Below, in pieces: positions 1-8,640 of a stretch of DNA of 64,000 bases (position 1 is its first letter; each line of letters opens with the position of its first letter). A model generated the notes under the pieces. That model ran no database searches and had not been told where the DNA came from. It worked only from the letters and a program-made list of their open reading frames with translations. The translations under genes were made by a program, and so were the position numbers. Source of the stretch: Pedobacter zeaxanthinifaciens (lineage in GTDB: Bacteria; Bacteroidota; Bacteroidia; Sphingobacteriales; Sphingobacteriaceae); the NCBI RefSeq assembly GCF_003313335.1, contig NZ_QMHP01000005.1, positions 124,001 through 188,000 of the forward strand, read 5' to 3'.

Positions 1-199
1 CTTTATTTAATTCAGATGCAGCGGTAAAGATAAACTCAACCCTGTTACAAGTGCCAACATAAAATATCTCTTTGATATTTAACTCAGACTGGACATTACG
101 CAACCTATCATCCAACGTTTGCTCACAGATAACCAATTTACCCAAAGATTTCAGGTCAATTTGTTGATGTGTAAATGCAATAATCTTTAAATATTCCAA
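1..199 (-). CDS. hemA: Glutamyl-tRNA reductase, N-terminal part (runs off the left edge)
   Basis: Reading the minus strand from a TTG at 199 gives 66 codons with no stop up to the window edge. The peptide begins LEYLKIIAFTHQQIDL and contains GTCNRVEF, the GluTR active-site region whose Cys takes the glutamate from glutamyl-tRNA in the first step of C5 tetrapyrrole synthesis. A stop codon lies in frame just upstream (212-214) and AGAGG (208-212) sits before the TTG, so TTG is the best start. No ATG is available in this frame upstream. The catalytic, NADPH-binding and dimerisation domains are outside the window. Confidence 0.85.
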   Translation of the reverse strand, partial: MEYLKIIAFTHQQIDLKSLGKLVICEQTLDDRLRNVQSELNIKEIFYVGTCNRVEFIFTAASELNK

Positions 200-228
200 A
201 ATGGTTAGCCTCTATTATTTAAGCGCAA

Positions 229-236
229 CAAAAGTA
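229..236 (-). promoter_or_regulatory. Candidate -7 element for hemA
   Basis: TACTTTTG on the minus strand matches the Bacteroidota -7 consensus TAnnTTTG in full and lies 30 nt before the hemA TTG start. No convincing TTG/TTTG -33 element is seen at 19-21 nt. The rest of the divergent gap (237-487) is AT-rich, and I see no other feature in it. Confidence 0.4.
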
Positions 237-487
237 ATAAGCACTGTGGTTTTATCTGTCATTGAGCTGTAATTTAGGCTAATTTAGAACGGTTTTAAAT
301 TATCAAAGCTTTTCAACAAAACATGAAATTAAGGTTCGACACGCAGCTTTGCAAGCTTAATTTATTACAAATTTCTATAATTTTACGTTTATTGGAAACA
401 AAAGCAACGGCGGCTTGTCATCAATTGATATCATTTAATTGAGATAATACAGTTGTTGGATAAAATTCTATTGAAGAAATAGTTGAT

Positions 488-1318
488 ATGGTACATCAAG
501 AACAATTTTCATTAGTTGGCGCCGCCGGCAAACCTATTTACGGCGACTTAAGCTACGATCCTCAAAACAGCAATATGCCCTTGGTAATATTTGTACATGG
601 GTTTAAGGGATTTAAGGACTGGGGAGCGCATGATTTAGTAGCGAAATATTTTGTTCAAAATGGTTACCGCTACCTCAAGTTTAATTTTTCACATAGTGGC
701 GTCATTGCTGACAACCCAAGCGATGTAACTGACATGGAAACCTTTGCCGATAATACCTTCAGCAAGGAAATGCTAGACTTGGATGTGGTAATTAATCACG
801 CCACCAGTTATTTAGGCGTTGATGAAGTACACTTAATTGGGCACAGCCGTGGCGGCGGATTAAGCATTTTGCAAGCTGCAAATAACCCTTCGGTTAAGAG
901 TTTGATTACTTGGAGTTCTATAGCTGATTTTAGCAGTCTTTGGAAAAAAGAGCAGGAAGACGATTGGCGAAAAACAGGCAAGATTGGTGTTTACAACGCC
1001 CGTACCAAAGAAACCATGCCCTTAAATGTAACGCTACTTAACGATTTTGAAACCAACCAGGAAATATTAAACATACTAGCTGCCGCAAAGCGGATTAATA
1101 TCCCGTGGCTTATTGTGCAAGGCGATGAAGATGTGAATGTTCCCTTTTCCACTGCTGAGCAGCTGACTAACGCAAATCCAGCAAGTAGGTTAGTAAAAAT
1201 TGCTGGCGCCAATCATGTTTATGGTGTCACACATCCCTACAGAAGTGATACCTTACCTGCACAACTGTTTGAAGTTTGCGAAAAAAGCTTGAAGTTTTTA
1301 GCGCATAATTTTAAGTAG
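488..1318 (+). CDS. Alpha/beta hydrolase (S33/dienelactone hydrolase-like)
   Basis: 276 residues with a complete alpha/beta-hydrolase core. An HGF oxyanion-loop motif is at about 37-39. The nucleophile elbow GHSRGG places Ser120, VQGDEDVNVP gives the acid (Asp213 or Asp215), and ANHVYG gives His243. There is no signal peptide, so it should be a cytosolic hydrolase of an unknown ester or amide. It begins a three-gene plus-strand run; the next gene starts 9 nt after its stop. Fold and triad are clear, but the substrate cannot be told from sequence. Confidence 0.85.
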   Translation: MVHQEQFSLVGAAGKPIYGDLSYDPQNSNMPLVIFVHGFKGFKDWGAHDLVAKYFVQNGYRYLKFNFSHSGVIADNPSDVTDMETFADNTFSKEMLDLDVVINHATSYLGVDEVHLIGHSRGGGLSILQAANNPSVKSLITWSSIADFSSLWKKEQEDDWRKTGKIGVYNARTKETMPLNVTLLNDFETNQEILNILAAAKRINIPWLIVQGDEDVNVPFSTAEQLTNANPASRLVKIAGANHVYGVTHPYRSDTLPAQLFEVCEKSLKFLAHNFK

Positions 1319-1327
1319 ATTAGCTGG

Positions 1328-1897
1328 ATGAAAAACCACTTCATTTACCTATTAATTGGTGTTACTTTGCTTTCCTGTAATACCAAACCGAAAACATCTT
1401 CTCAAAAGAAAGATATTCAACACACAGCGTATACGCCGCTGATGATGAAACCAGTTAGCGGGGCTGACACTACAATTGACATGGATGTTGACGCGACAGA
1501 AAATGACTATGCGTTTTACGATATTATTGTTGCCGATACGGGAACGAATTATCAGCAGTTACAGCGACAAATGCTAGTATTAAAGGACAAATTGCAAGTT
1601 GATATTGACACTATGGGTAGATATTATGACAATAAGCAAAAGAAAATTATCCTACCAAAAACGGATAGCGATGAAATATATGCAGGTGAATATTTCCCCA
1701 GAAGAATTGTTTCCTCTACACTAAGCATTGAGTATTTAAACCAATATAAAAAGGATGCCAAACCAAAGACATTAGCGATTATCAGTGGAATTTTTGATGA
1801 TGCGAAATTAGCAGATAGTGCCTTAAGTGCAGCAAAAAAATGCAGTGCTAATGCGTTTAAGATGAACACAAAACTGTATGTAGGTTGTATGCACTAA
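1328..1897 (+). CDS. Putative lipoprotein, unknown function
   Basis: 189 residues. The N-terminus is a lipoprotein signal (LLIGVTLLSC, lipid-modified Cys at about residue 17), followed by a polar linker. The middle part (about 60-120) has no recognisable motif. The last 40 residues (KTLAIISGIFDDAKLADSAL and on) weakly recall a SPOR-type alpha/beta fold, with an alternating ending and two Cys, but this is only a suggestion. It lies between the hydrolase and yjbQ with short gaps, so it is probably co-transcribed. Confidence 0.65.
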   Translation: MKNHFIYLLIGVTLLSCNTKPKTSSQKKDIQHTAYTPLMMKPVSGADTTIDMDVDATENDYAFYDIIVADTGTNYQQLQRQMLVLKDKLQVDIDTMGRYYDNKQKKIILPKTDSDEIYAGEYFPRRIVSSTLSIEYLNQYKKDAKPKTLAIISGIFDDAKLADSALSAAKKCSANAFKMNTKLYVGCMH

Positions 1898-1906
1898 AAT
1901 AAAAAT

Positions 1907-2329
1907 ATGCATTTTTTTCAACGACAAATATCACTTCGAGCCCGCAGCCGCGGTTTTCACTTGGTTACCGAGGAGGTACTCCAATCAATTCCGGAAGTTA
2001 AAAACATTAATGTAGGAATGCTACAAGTTTTTATCCAACATACTTCGGCTTCGCTAACCATTAATGAAAATGCTGACCCAACGGTACGCCTAGATTTTGA
2101 AACTTGGATGAACAAAGCCGTTCCAGAAAGAGATCCCGATTACCAACATGACTATGAAGGTGATGATGACATGCCGGCACACATTAAATCATCCTTAATG
2201 GGAGCTTCGGTTTTGATCCCGATAACTAATGGCAAATTAAATTTAGGTACTTGGCAAGGGATTTACCTTTGTGAGCATCGCAACCATGGCGGCAGCAGAC
2301 GGGTAGTGATAAGCGCTTGGGGAAGTTAA
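1907..2329 (+). CDS. yjbQ: YjbQ/UPF0047 family protein
   Basis: 140 residues, the usual length of the family. HTSASLTINEN (45-55) and GTWQGIYLCEHRNHGG (about 113-128) are the two family signatures. They supply the conserved His, Asn and Glu that line the pocket in known structures. Members have weak thiamine-phosphate synthase activity when overproduced, and the physiological role is unsettled. The ATG at 1907 follows the lipoprotein stop by 9 nt. The gene ends 4 nt from the convergent response-regulator gene, with no clear terminator between. Confidence 0.85.
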   Translation: MHFFQRQISLRARSRGFHLVTEEVLQSIPEVKNINVGMLQVFIQHTSASLTINENADPTVRLDFETWMNKAVPERDPDYQHDYEGDDDMPAHIKSSLMGASVLIPITNGKLNLGTWQGIYLCEHRNHGGSRRVVISAWGS

Positions 2330-2333
2330 TGTG

Positions 2334-3053
2334 CTATACCAGTTGCAAACATTTAAGCGCCTGCTGTTTGTAATTTCTTCCTATAGGCAACTCTTTTCCC
2401 AAAACTTCAACGGCATGGGCATAATAGCTTTCTACCTTGTTTGTGGCTACAATAAAAGACTTGTGTATCCTACAAAATTGATCTTCGGGCAACAATTCTT
2501 CCAAAATTGAAATTTTCTGTTTACTGATGAGCACTTTATCTAATAAAACCACTTTCACATAATCTCTAATGCTCTCTATCCAATAAATATCTTTAACATT
2601 AACTTTTACCGTTTTTCTATCAACTTTTAAGTACAAAAATTTATTGACATCATTATGGTAACTACTTTCTGGAAAAATGGCGGCTTGTTTTTTAGCACCC
2701 ATTGAGGTAAGTACTTTATCCATTGCCTTTAAAAACCTGTTGAAGGAGATTGGTTTCACTAAATAATCAACCGCATCCAGTTCAAAACCTTCCACTGCAT
2801 ATTCGGTAAAAGCTGTAGTAAATATTACTTTAGGTGGATTTTTTAAGCTTTTTAGCAGCTCCACGCCGTTAATCCCCGGCATTTTCACATCCAAAAACAT
2901 CAAATCAATTCCTTTTCGTTGCAGGCAATGGAAAGCACTAATACCGTCCTTACAAGTTTCCACCACGTCCACTTCCGGAAAATTTTCTAAATACTTTGCA
3001 ATTACCTCAATAGCATGCGGTTCATCATCAACAATAAGGGCCTTAATTTTCAT
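2334..3053 (-). CDS. LytTR-family response regulator
   Basis: 239 residues. The receiver domain (about 1-120) has the acid pair at DD 9-10, phosphoacceptor Asp55 (FLDVKMPG) and the conserved Lys in LVKP. A LytTR DNA-binding domain fills about 135-239 (YLKVDRKTVKVNVKDIYWIES, FCRIHKSFIV). It should dimerise and bind promoter DNA once phosphorylated. The ATG lies 2 nt after the stop of the upstream histidine kinase gene, so the two form a translationally coupled pair. The target genes are not evident. Confidence 0.92.
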   Translation of the reverse strand: MKIKALIVDDEPHAIEVIAKYLENFPEVDVVETCKDGISAFHCLQRKGIDLMFLDVKMPGINGVELLKSLKNPPKVIFTTAFTEYAVEGFELDAVDYLVKPISFNRFLKAMDKVLTSMGAKKQAAIFPESSYHNDVNKFLYLKVDRKTVKVNVKDIYWIESIRDYVKVVLLDKVLISKQKISILEELLPEDQFCRIHKSFIVATNKVESYYAHAVEVLGKELPIGRNYKQQALKCLQLV

Positions 3054-3055
3054 TA

Positions 3056-4144
3056 TTATAGCACTTTTTTAAGTAAATCGATTTTTAATATCACTACAAA
3101 CATTTCCTCTTCATCAAAAATTTTAAGCTGGTGTGCCTTTGGATAAATTAAATCTAACCGTTTCTTCAAATTATCAAGTCCTATACTGCCCTGCCTAGGC
3201 TCCCCAAAATATTGCTCAGGTTTACTGTTATTGAGTTTAAAGGTAAGTAGGTTATCATCTACTTTCAGCTCCATATTAATCCAGGCCTGTCCAACTTTTT
3301 CGCCAGCTCCGTGTTTAAAAGCGTTTTCAACCAAGGGCAGTAACAGCAAGGGAGCAATTTGCAAATCATCCAAATTACCTTCTACCGAAAAATTAAAATC
3401 TAAACGTTCTTCGTAACGCATCCGCTCCAGCAGGGCAAAGTTCTCCAACATTTCCACATCCTTTTTTAGCGGCACACTTTCTACATCGCATTCATAAAGC
3501 ATGTACCTTAAAATCTCTGAAAGCCCTAAAACTATTTCTGGTGATTTTGGCGAATTATTAAGCGTTAAAGCGTACAGGTTATTCAGCGTGTTAAACAAAA
3601 AATGCGGATGTACCTGTGCTTTTAACAAATGAAGTTCGGCCTGTAAAGCAGCATTGTGACGTTGATACCACGACTGAAAAAACTTGATGGCAATGGCTAG
3701 CCAAACCAACAAATTAGTGCCCCTGAAAGCATTGAGGTAATAAACCATGTTTGAAAAGCGCTCCCAAAATGAGCCTCTCACTTTCGGCCAGCCATTATAA
3801 CCCAAGCTTTTCAAATAGCCATCTAACTGCGGTTCCACTAAAAAAATATCAAAAATCCTAGTTAATGCTGGCATTATAGCAGCAAATACTAAAAGCACTA
3901 TTGCAAACTGTAAATATTTTCTGGTAATGAGATAACGTGGGATAATAAAATAGGCAACGGTGTAGAAGTAAATCATGTGTATTGGCAGCAGCATTAAATT
4001 CACTTTTAGTGCCATTAAAATACTTTGCTTTTCGTAACCGTACACAAAAGCAGTAAGCAGCCAAGCCATTATCCAAAAAGCGGCATGCTGCGCTACCCGT
4101 TGTCGTACACTCCTTTGCACCTGATAATCCTTGAAATTTTGCAT
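3056..4144 (-). CDS. LytS/YehU-type sensor histidine kinase
   Basis: 362 residues. Four hydrophobic segments lie in about 1-160 (near 22-38, 45-70, 78-95 and 138-158). The His_kinase domain follows, with QVHPHFLFNTLNN and phosphoacceptor His181 in PHFLFN. The C-terminal ATPase part carries an N-box (LLLPLVENAFKHG) and GxGLxN-like SIGLDNLKKRL. There is no recognised extracellular sensor domain, so the membrane part probably senses. It pairs with the LytTR regulator immediately downstream. A TATTTTTG (4149-4156) stands only 4 nt before the ATG; if used, the transcript would be nearly leaderless. Confidence 0.9.
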   Translation of the reverse strand: MQNFKDYQVQRSVRQRVAQHAAFWIMAWLLTAFVYGYEKQSILMALKVNLMLLPIHMIYFYTVAYFIIPRYLITRKYLQFAIVLLVFAAIMPALTRIFDIFLVEPQLDGYLKSLGYNGWPKVRGSFWERFSNMVYYLNAFRGTNLLVWLAIAIKFFQSWYQRHNAALQAELHLLKAQVHPHFLFNTLNNLYALTLNNSPKSPEIVLGLSEILRYMLYECDVESVPLKKDVEMLENFALLERMRYEERLDFNFSVEGNLDDLQIAPLLLLPLVENAFKHGAGEKVGQAWINMELKVDDNLLTFKLNNSKPEQYFGEPRQGSIGLDNLKKRLDLIYPKAHQLKIFDEEEMFVVILKIDLLKKVL

Positions 4145-4367
4145 TGATCAAAAATACATTTACTAGCCCAATCTTTAGCTAATTTAAGGATAAACAACAT
4201 CGAATTAACGACAAACAACACTCCAAAGCACACCAGACTTAACTCGTTGGCTACAAACGTATTTTATGAGATAATAGATGCTCATCATCTTCTTAATTAT
4301 TCCATATAGCTATATCGCTTGCTTACAAAAAAATAAGCTATGAAATTGCTCTAAATAAACACCGAAA

Positions 4368-4691
4368 ATGAAAAAGATAACCTTTACTATTTTGCTAATA
4401 ATGGCTCTAGGAGTTTTAGCAAAAGCTCAAATACCAACAACTGAACCGACAACCTTTGCCAACTGGGTAATAGAAAGTAACATTAAAACTCCTAAAAAGG
4501 CAACGGTGAAATTTTATAACTGTAGGCAACAACTTATTTATCAGGAAGAGATTGTGGGCCTTAAATTAAAAGTTAAAAACAAAAAAGTTGTTGAAAAGCT
4601 AAACGCAGTATTGAATCAATTAGTAGCCGAGGGCAACAACTCCGTTTCAGCAAATTTGGTTACTGCAAAACTTAATAAAAAACAATTTTAA
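4368..4691 (+). CDS. Small secreted protein, unknown function
   Basis: 107 residues. A typical Sec signal peptide (MKKITFTILLIMALGVLAKA) ends at a likely signal peptidase I site before Q22. The mature part of about 86 residues has NCRQQLIYQEE in a beta-rich stretch and a basic C-terminus (KLNKKQF), with a single Cys. It looks like one of the small exported beta proteins common in Bacteroidota. I cannot assign a family. It stands alone, divergent from the kinase gene and convergent with ispG. Confidence 0.6.
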   Translation: MKKITFTILLIMALGVLAKAQIPTTEPTTFANWVIESNIKTPKKATVKFYNCRQQLIYQEEIVGLKLKVKNKKVVEKLNAVLNQLVAEGNNSVSANLVTAKLNKKQF

Positions 4692-4783
4692 AACAAAAAC
4701 GGAGGGGGCGAGCACAAGCAATCTATTGTTTAATGAATTAAATGCGATAGTTTAAAAATACCACCAGCTTATCGCTCCCTTTT

Positions 4784-6763
4784 TTATTCCCTTTCAATCC
4801 AATTGCCATCCTCTCGGATAATTCCAATTAGTTCGTCAATGGCATCAGCTGTTTTAACGTTTTTCTTTACCACTTCCTGTCCGCGGTAAAGTGTAATTTT
4901 ATCTATCCCCGCACCTACGTATCCGTAATCTGCATCGGCCATTTCGCCAGGGCCATTTACAATACAGCCCATAATACCAATTTTAATTCCTTTAAGATGC
5001 GATGTACGTGATCTTATGGCTTGTGTCGTTTCTTGCAAATCAAACAAGGTCCGCCCGCAGCTTGGGCAAGAGATATACTCAGTTTTTGAGATACGGGTTC
5101 GGGTAGCCTGCAAAATTCCGAATGACGTTGAGTTAATGGTTTCCAAAGCAATGCCGTTTGCTTTAAGCCAAACACCATCGCCAAAACCATCCAACAGCAG
5201 CCCACCCAAATCAGTTGAGCTGTATAATTGAAAATCCTCTACATTAATTTCTCCAAAATTGCGTTCAATTAGCACTGGGATTTTTATTCCGGCTTCTAAT
5301 AATTTCACAAAAGCTAAGCGAATCGTTTGCATGGCGTTTTCCTTTTCTGTAGTCAATACTAAAACTACATTGTGCAAATTTCGCAACTGTTCTACGGATA
5401 GCTCCTCAGCTTTCACCTTTACAAAATTCAATCGTTCATCCTTAACTGCTGCATTTAAAAAATCTGCTATATCAAATAAAGGATGACAATTTTGTTGATC
5501 AGTTAGACCTAACCATGTAGCGTAGTTATACAGCTGTTTTAATCCGCCAGGAAATGAAAACGAAGGCAATTGATCCCCTAAATAAACCAAATCACAAGCT
5601 TGGTCGGTTAAGTTATATTTATCCAGCAAAGCCGAATATTGGAAACCTACACCATTCAAAATAGCTGGATCTTTGAGGTTTTCTTTTTCCAGATTGATAA
5701 TTACCCGAGGAACTTGATGACCTCCAAAGTTTTCTATTTCTACCGTATCCCTGCGCTTATACTGGAATGGGTTATAAATAGGTTGGAAACTTGGAAAATT
5801 GGAAGGTTGGAAGGATATTGCCTCTTCACTTCGAACCTCGGACTTTGGACTTCCCGACTTCCTTTCGAAGCGTTTAGCCAAAGCTTTAGCTACCGGCGCC
5901 TCAAATTCTGGATCTTCCGTTAATGACACCCTAATTGTATCCCCTAGGCCGTCAGCCAATAAAGTTCCAATTCCAACGGCTGATTTGATGCGTCCATCTT
6001 CCCCATCTCCTGCTTCAGTAACGCCTAAATGTAAGGGGTAATTCATGCCCTCTTTCACCATTGTTTCTACTAAAAGGCGGTAAGCTTGTACCATTACTTG
6101 CGTATTACTCGCTTTCATGGAAATCACCAAATTATAGAAATTCAGGCTTTCGCACATGCGGATAAACTCCATTGCCGACTCGACCATGCCATGTGGGGTA
6201 TCACCATACCTGCTCATAATACGATCAGAAAGCGAACCGTGGTTGGTACCAATACGCATGGCAGTACCATACTCTTTACAAACTTTAACTAGGGGCGCAA
6301 ATTTTTGATAAATACGCTCCAGTTCTGCTTCATAAGCAATATCTGTATAATCGATATTCTCGAATTTCTTCTTATCAGCATAGTTACCGGGATTTACACG
6401 AACTTTTTCGATTAACCTGGCAGCAACTTCAGCCGCATTTGGCGTAAAATGGATATCGGCAACAAGCGGTACATTATAGCCACGTAAGCGCAGCTCCTTT
6501 TTAATATTCGCTAAATTTTCCGCTTCCTTAATACTCGGAGCGGTAATACGCACATACTCGCAACCACTTTCTACCATGCGAATGGTTTGTTCAACGGTAC
6601 CAATGGTATCCATGGTATCAGTGGTAGTCATAGATTGAATACGGATGGGATGATGCGCACCCATTGGTATATCTCCAATTTTAACTTCACGTGTTACAAA
6701 CCTACTGTATTCGGTTAAGCTATTGCAATAACCGCCGTTTAACAAAATTGCTTCTTTCTGCAT
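4784..6763 (-). CDS. ispG: 4-hydroxy-3-methylbut-2-en-1-yl diphosphate synthase, long form
   Basis: IspG makes HMBPP from MEcPP in the non-mevalonate isoprenoid pathway, using a 4Fe-4S cluster. From the ATG at 6763 it is 659 residues. The N-terminal TIM barrel spans about 20-290 (IRIQSMTTTDT, VADIHFTPNAA, RVNPGNYADKK, GVTEAGDGEDG). An extra middle domain, as in the plant/Bacteroidota/Chlamydia type, spans about 330-540. The C-terminal cluster domain has SCPSCGRTLFDL and GCIVNGPGEMADADYGYVG (Cys at about 566, 569, 600). An ATG 21 nt upstream (6784) is in frame, but a perfect -7 element (6771-6778) lies between the two, so the later start is preferred. The linker before the middle domain contains an in-frame repeat (see 5781-5862). 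Confidence 0.95.
   Translation of the reverse strand: MQKEAILLNGGYCNSLTEYSRFVTREVKIGDIPMGAHHPIRIQSMTTTDTMDTIGTVEQTIRMVESGCEYVRITAPSIKEAENLANIKKELRLRGYNVPLVADIHFTPNAAEVAARLIEKVRVNPGNYADKKKFENIDYTDIAYEAELERIYQKFAPLVKVCKEYGTAMRIGTNHGSLSDRIMSRYGDTPHGMVESAMEFIRMCESLNFYNLVISMKASNTQVMVQAYRLLVETMVKEGMNYPLHLGVTEAGDGEDGRIKSAVGIGTLLADGLGDTIRVSLTEDPEFEAPVAKALAKRFERKSGSPKSEVRSEEAISFQPSNFPSFQPIYNPFQYKRRDTVEIENFGGHQVPRVIINLEKENLKDPAILNGVGFQYSALLDKYNLTDQACDLVYLGDQLPSFSFPGGLKQLYNYATWLGLTDQQNCHPLFDIADFLNAAVKDERLNFVKVKAEELSVEQLRNLHNVVLVLTTEKENAMQTIRLAFVKLLEAGIKIPVLIERNFGEINVEDFQLYSSTDLGGLLLDGFGDGVWLKANGIALETINSTSFGILQATRTRISKTEYISCPSCGRTLFDLQETTQAIRSRTSHLKGIKIGIMGCIVNGPGEMADADYGYVGAGIDKITLYRGQEVVKKNVKTADAIDELIGIIREDGNWIERE
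5781..5862 (-). repeat. Word-like repeat inside the ispG reading frame
   Basis: On the minus strand, 5830-5862 holds AAGTCC/GTCCGAGG-type words and 5781-5814 holds tandem TTCCAA words (CTTCCAACC, TTCCAATT, TTCCAAGT, TTCCAACC). Such words normally occur in intergenic DNA. Here they are read in frame as a low-complexity linker (SPKSEVRSEE, then FQPSNFPSFQP) between the TIM barrel and the middle domain. No stop or shift results. Confidence 0.65.
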
Positions 6764-6770
6764 GGTGATA

Positions 6771-6778
6771 CAAAGATA
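6771..6778 (-). promoter_or_regulatory. Candidate -7 element for ispG
   Basis: TATCTTTG is a full match to TAnnTTTG and ends 7 nt before the ATG at 6763. Transcription would begin at or within a few bases of the start codon, giving a leaderless or very short-leader mRNA. No -33 element is obvious. It overlaps the coding part of the longer alternative ispG start and so argues against that start. Confidence 0.45.
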
Positions 6779-6848
6779 GGTCAAAAGTTGAAAGAGAAAA
6801 GTAAAATGTAAAGAGTTGAAATTAGGTAAACAAATTAGATTTTTTTGC

Positions 6849-7448
6849 TTACAACAATCTTTCTTTAATTACTAATGTGCCAACAATAACATCATGTAAG
6901 CATTGTTGTTTTTTATTTAGGAAGCAGTAGAGGTAACCAAAACCAAACGTAAAGTTAGAAATGATTTTGGCGACATTTCTTAGCAGCGCAGCGCCGAAAG
7001 TTAATCGTTGACCAAACTCGTTAGTCACTTTAATGTCCATAAGCTTTTTACCGATGCTACCTTGCGTTTTTGAAGCATCGGCAATGCTACAATAAACAAA
7101 TTTTGTAAAGGGAACTAGGGTGAAAAATGCGGAAACTAATGCTATCCTAGTTTGCTTATCTTCAATAAACAGCACTGCAATAGCTAAAACAATTGCATAA
7201 ACTACCACAATTAAAAAGTAATCGATTGCCCATGCCATTAACCGCTGGTCAAAACTGGCAAAATACTGTGGCGTATGTTTGGGGGCATTAAAACCGAGCA
7301 GTTCTCTTAGTTCCTCCAGCTCATGCGCTTCTTTGTAATCGTCCATACCGGGCTTACGCACAAAAGTATCTGGAAAAATTTCCATTGTTTTGAGCTGCTC
7401 CAGGGTGTAAGGCCCATATGGCTTTCCTTTAATAACGATAGTATACAA
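6849..7448 (-). CDS. GYF_2-RDD domain membrane protein
   Basis: 199 residues. The first 50 (MYTIVIKGKPYGPYTLEQL, then MEIFPDTFVRKPG) form a GYF_2-type domain. From about residue 62 an RDD domain follows (FDQRLMAWAIDYFLI), with about three hydrophobic segments near 72-95, 100-120 and 155-175. The role of RDD proteins is poorly known; transport or lipid-related functions have been proposed. The final KERLL ends just past the last hydrophobic region. It follows the LiaF-like gene on the same strand but is separated from it by a terminator. Confidence 0.8.
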   Translation of the reverse strand: MYTIVIKGKPYGPYTLEQLKTMEIFPDTFVRKPGMDDYKEAHELEELRELLGFNAPKHTPQYFASFDQRLMAWAIDYFLIVVVYAIVLAIAVLFIEDKQTRIALVSAFFTLVPFTKFVYCSIADASKTQGSIGKKLMDIKVTNEFGQRLTFGAALLRNVAKIISNFTFGFGYLYCFLNKKQQCLHDVIVGTLVIKERLL

Positions 7449-7510
7449 TGCGATGTTAAGATTAAAACGATAAAGTTAAAAGTTAATGCGTTATGAAACA
7501 GACATCAAAT

Positions 7511-7542
7511 AAAAAACTTCTAAAAGACTAGGCAATTAGAAG
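7511..7542 (-). terminator. Rho-independent terminator after the LiaF-like gene
   Basis: On the minus strand CTTCTAA (7536-7542) pairs with TTAGAAG (7517-7523) across a 12-nt loop and is followed by six T (7511-7516). It lies 40 nt after the stop at 7582. Between stop and hairpin are tandem TAAAAAG words (about 7557-7580) of the kind seen elsewhere in the intergenic DNA. Confidence 0.65.
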
Positions 7543-7581
7543 CTTTTACTGTAAAGTTTACTTTTTACTTTTTACTTTTAT

Positions 7582-8568
7582 TTAATAAGTGTCTACCTCA
7601 AAACTAGCTAAACCGCCATCCAAATTAATGAATATCTTGTTTTTTGAAGTGTTAAAGTTTGGGGTTTCGTAATAGCCATCGTCTTTTTTAACGAAGCCTT
7701 TGAAATCTTTTGATGCTAATCCAGTATGTGTTTTAATGCGACAGCCAGAAGCCTTGGGCACACTTATTTCCACATTAGAAACACCTGTTTTAATTTTCAA
7801 ATCAGTAATAGGTAATAACTGCCCTACCTTGATTTTTAAATCGGCAGCGCCTCCATCAAAATTTAAAGTTCTGATTTTATATTTTGTTAAGTCAAAATTT
7901 AGATCGCCGGCACCAAGTTTCAAGTTCATTTCCCACATGGGCTGAGTATTTAAACGAACGTTTACTTTGCTTGTGCCTGCATTAAACGACCATTTATTTT
8001 TACCGTTGCTGCGTGAACTGTTCATTTTGAACGTAAGTGTATTGGTGCTATCGGTGGTTGTTTTGGCTAAGGAGAACTCCCCTTTTCTTTTCACTACCGA
8101 TGCGTCGAACAAACTATCTGTAGTGTTTTCCAATTTAAACGAAGTACCACCTCCTGACAGGTTCAACACTGTTTTCTTCGCAGAATCAGCCGCCACAAAA
8201 GGTTCAGAAAAATGAAACATATTGCCACCTGACATCACTGTGTCAGTAGTAATATCATCATTCCAATCTACATCGGCATCAATATTTTTATCTCTAAAAA
8301 AGCCCCACCAAGTATTGTGTGTTGGTTTCTCCTGTCCTTTAACAAACAAAAACGCCAGCGTAATAATTAAGATGGCAAGCGATACAATGCTTCCCGTTTG
8401 CGAACCATTCCTGTTGAGCAATAAGTTAACGCCTCCTATAATTAGGAATATCGGCCAAAATCCCCAAACATTTCTCCAGTAAAACTCAATCACATTTAAG
8501 TTTTCAAGTAGTAGTACACCACCAATAAAAAGCAGCAATACTCCCCATATAATTCTTTCGTACTTCAT
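7582..8568 (-). CDS. LiaF-like membrane protein with DUF5668-type N-terminus
   Basis: 328 residues. The N-terminal 80 residues hold about four short hydrophobic segments in a LiaI/LiaF-type arrangement (IIWGVLLLFIGGVLLLENL, FWPIFLIIGGVNLLL, SIVSLAILIITLAFLFV). After a polar linker, about 130-328 is a repetitive beta region (VLNLSGGGTSFKLEN, MNLKLGAGDLNFDL, LNFDGGAADLKIKVG, NLDGGLASFEV), consistent with the beta-helical LiaF C-terminal/DUF4097 group. It is next to the PspC gene, so a shared role in envelope-stress sensing is likely by family association. The direct function is unproven. Confidence 0.8.
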   Translation of the reverse strand: MKYERIIWGVLLLFIGGVLLLENLNVIEFYWRNVWGFWPIFLIIGGVNLLLNRNGSQTGSIVSLAILIITLAFLFVKGQEKPTHNTWWGFFRDKNIDADVDWNDDITTDTVMSGGNMFHFSEPFVAADSAKKTVLNLSGGGTSFKLENTTDSLFDASVVKRKGEFSLAKTTTDSTNTLTFKMNSSRSNGKNKWSFNAGTSKVNVRLNTQPMWEMNLKLGAGDLNFDLTKYKIRTLNFDGGAADLKIKVGQLLPITDLKIKTGVSNVEISVPKASGCRIKTHTGLASKDFKGFVKKDDGYYETPNFNTSKNKIFINLDGGLASFEVDTY

Positions 8569-8640
8569 TTTAATTTTTGGTTATAATATCCAGATGCTAC
8601 CCGGATTTGATGATCAATTAGTCTAAATACCGGTACAGTA

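Noticed and set aside
4704..4779. GGGGGCGA and TCGCTCCC as a terminator between the small secreted protein and ispG
   Set aside because: The loop would be 60 nt, so stable hairpin formation is doubtful, although a T run follows.
5799..6041. Plus-strand frames opposite ispG around the repeat
   Set aside because: The minus-strand frame encodes conserved IspG residues on both sides, so the plus frames are shadows.
6764..6784. Longer ispG start (MTYLCIT)
   Set aside because: A perfect -7 element lies inside it, and the extra seven residues precede the first conserved segment without purpose.
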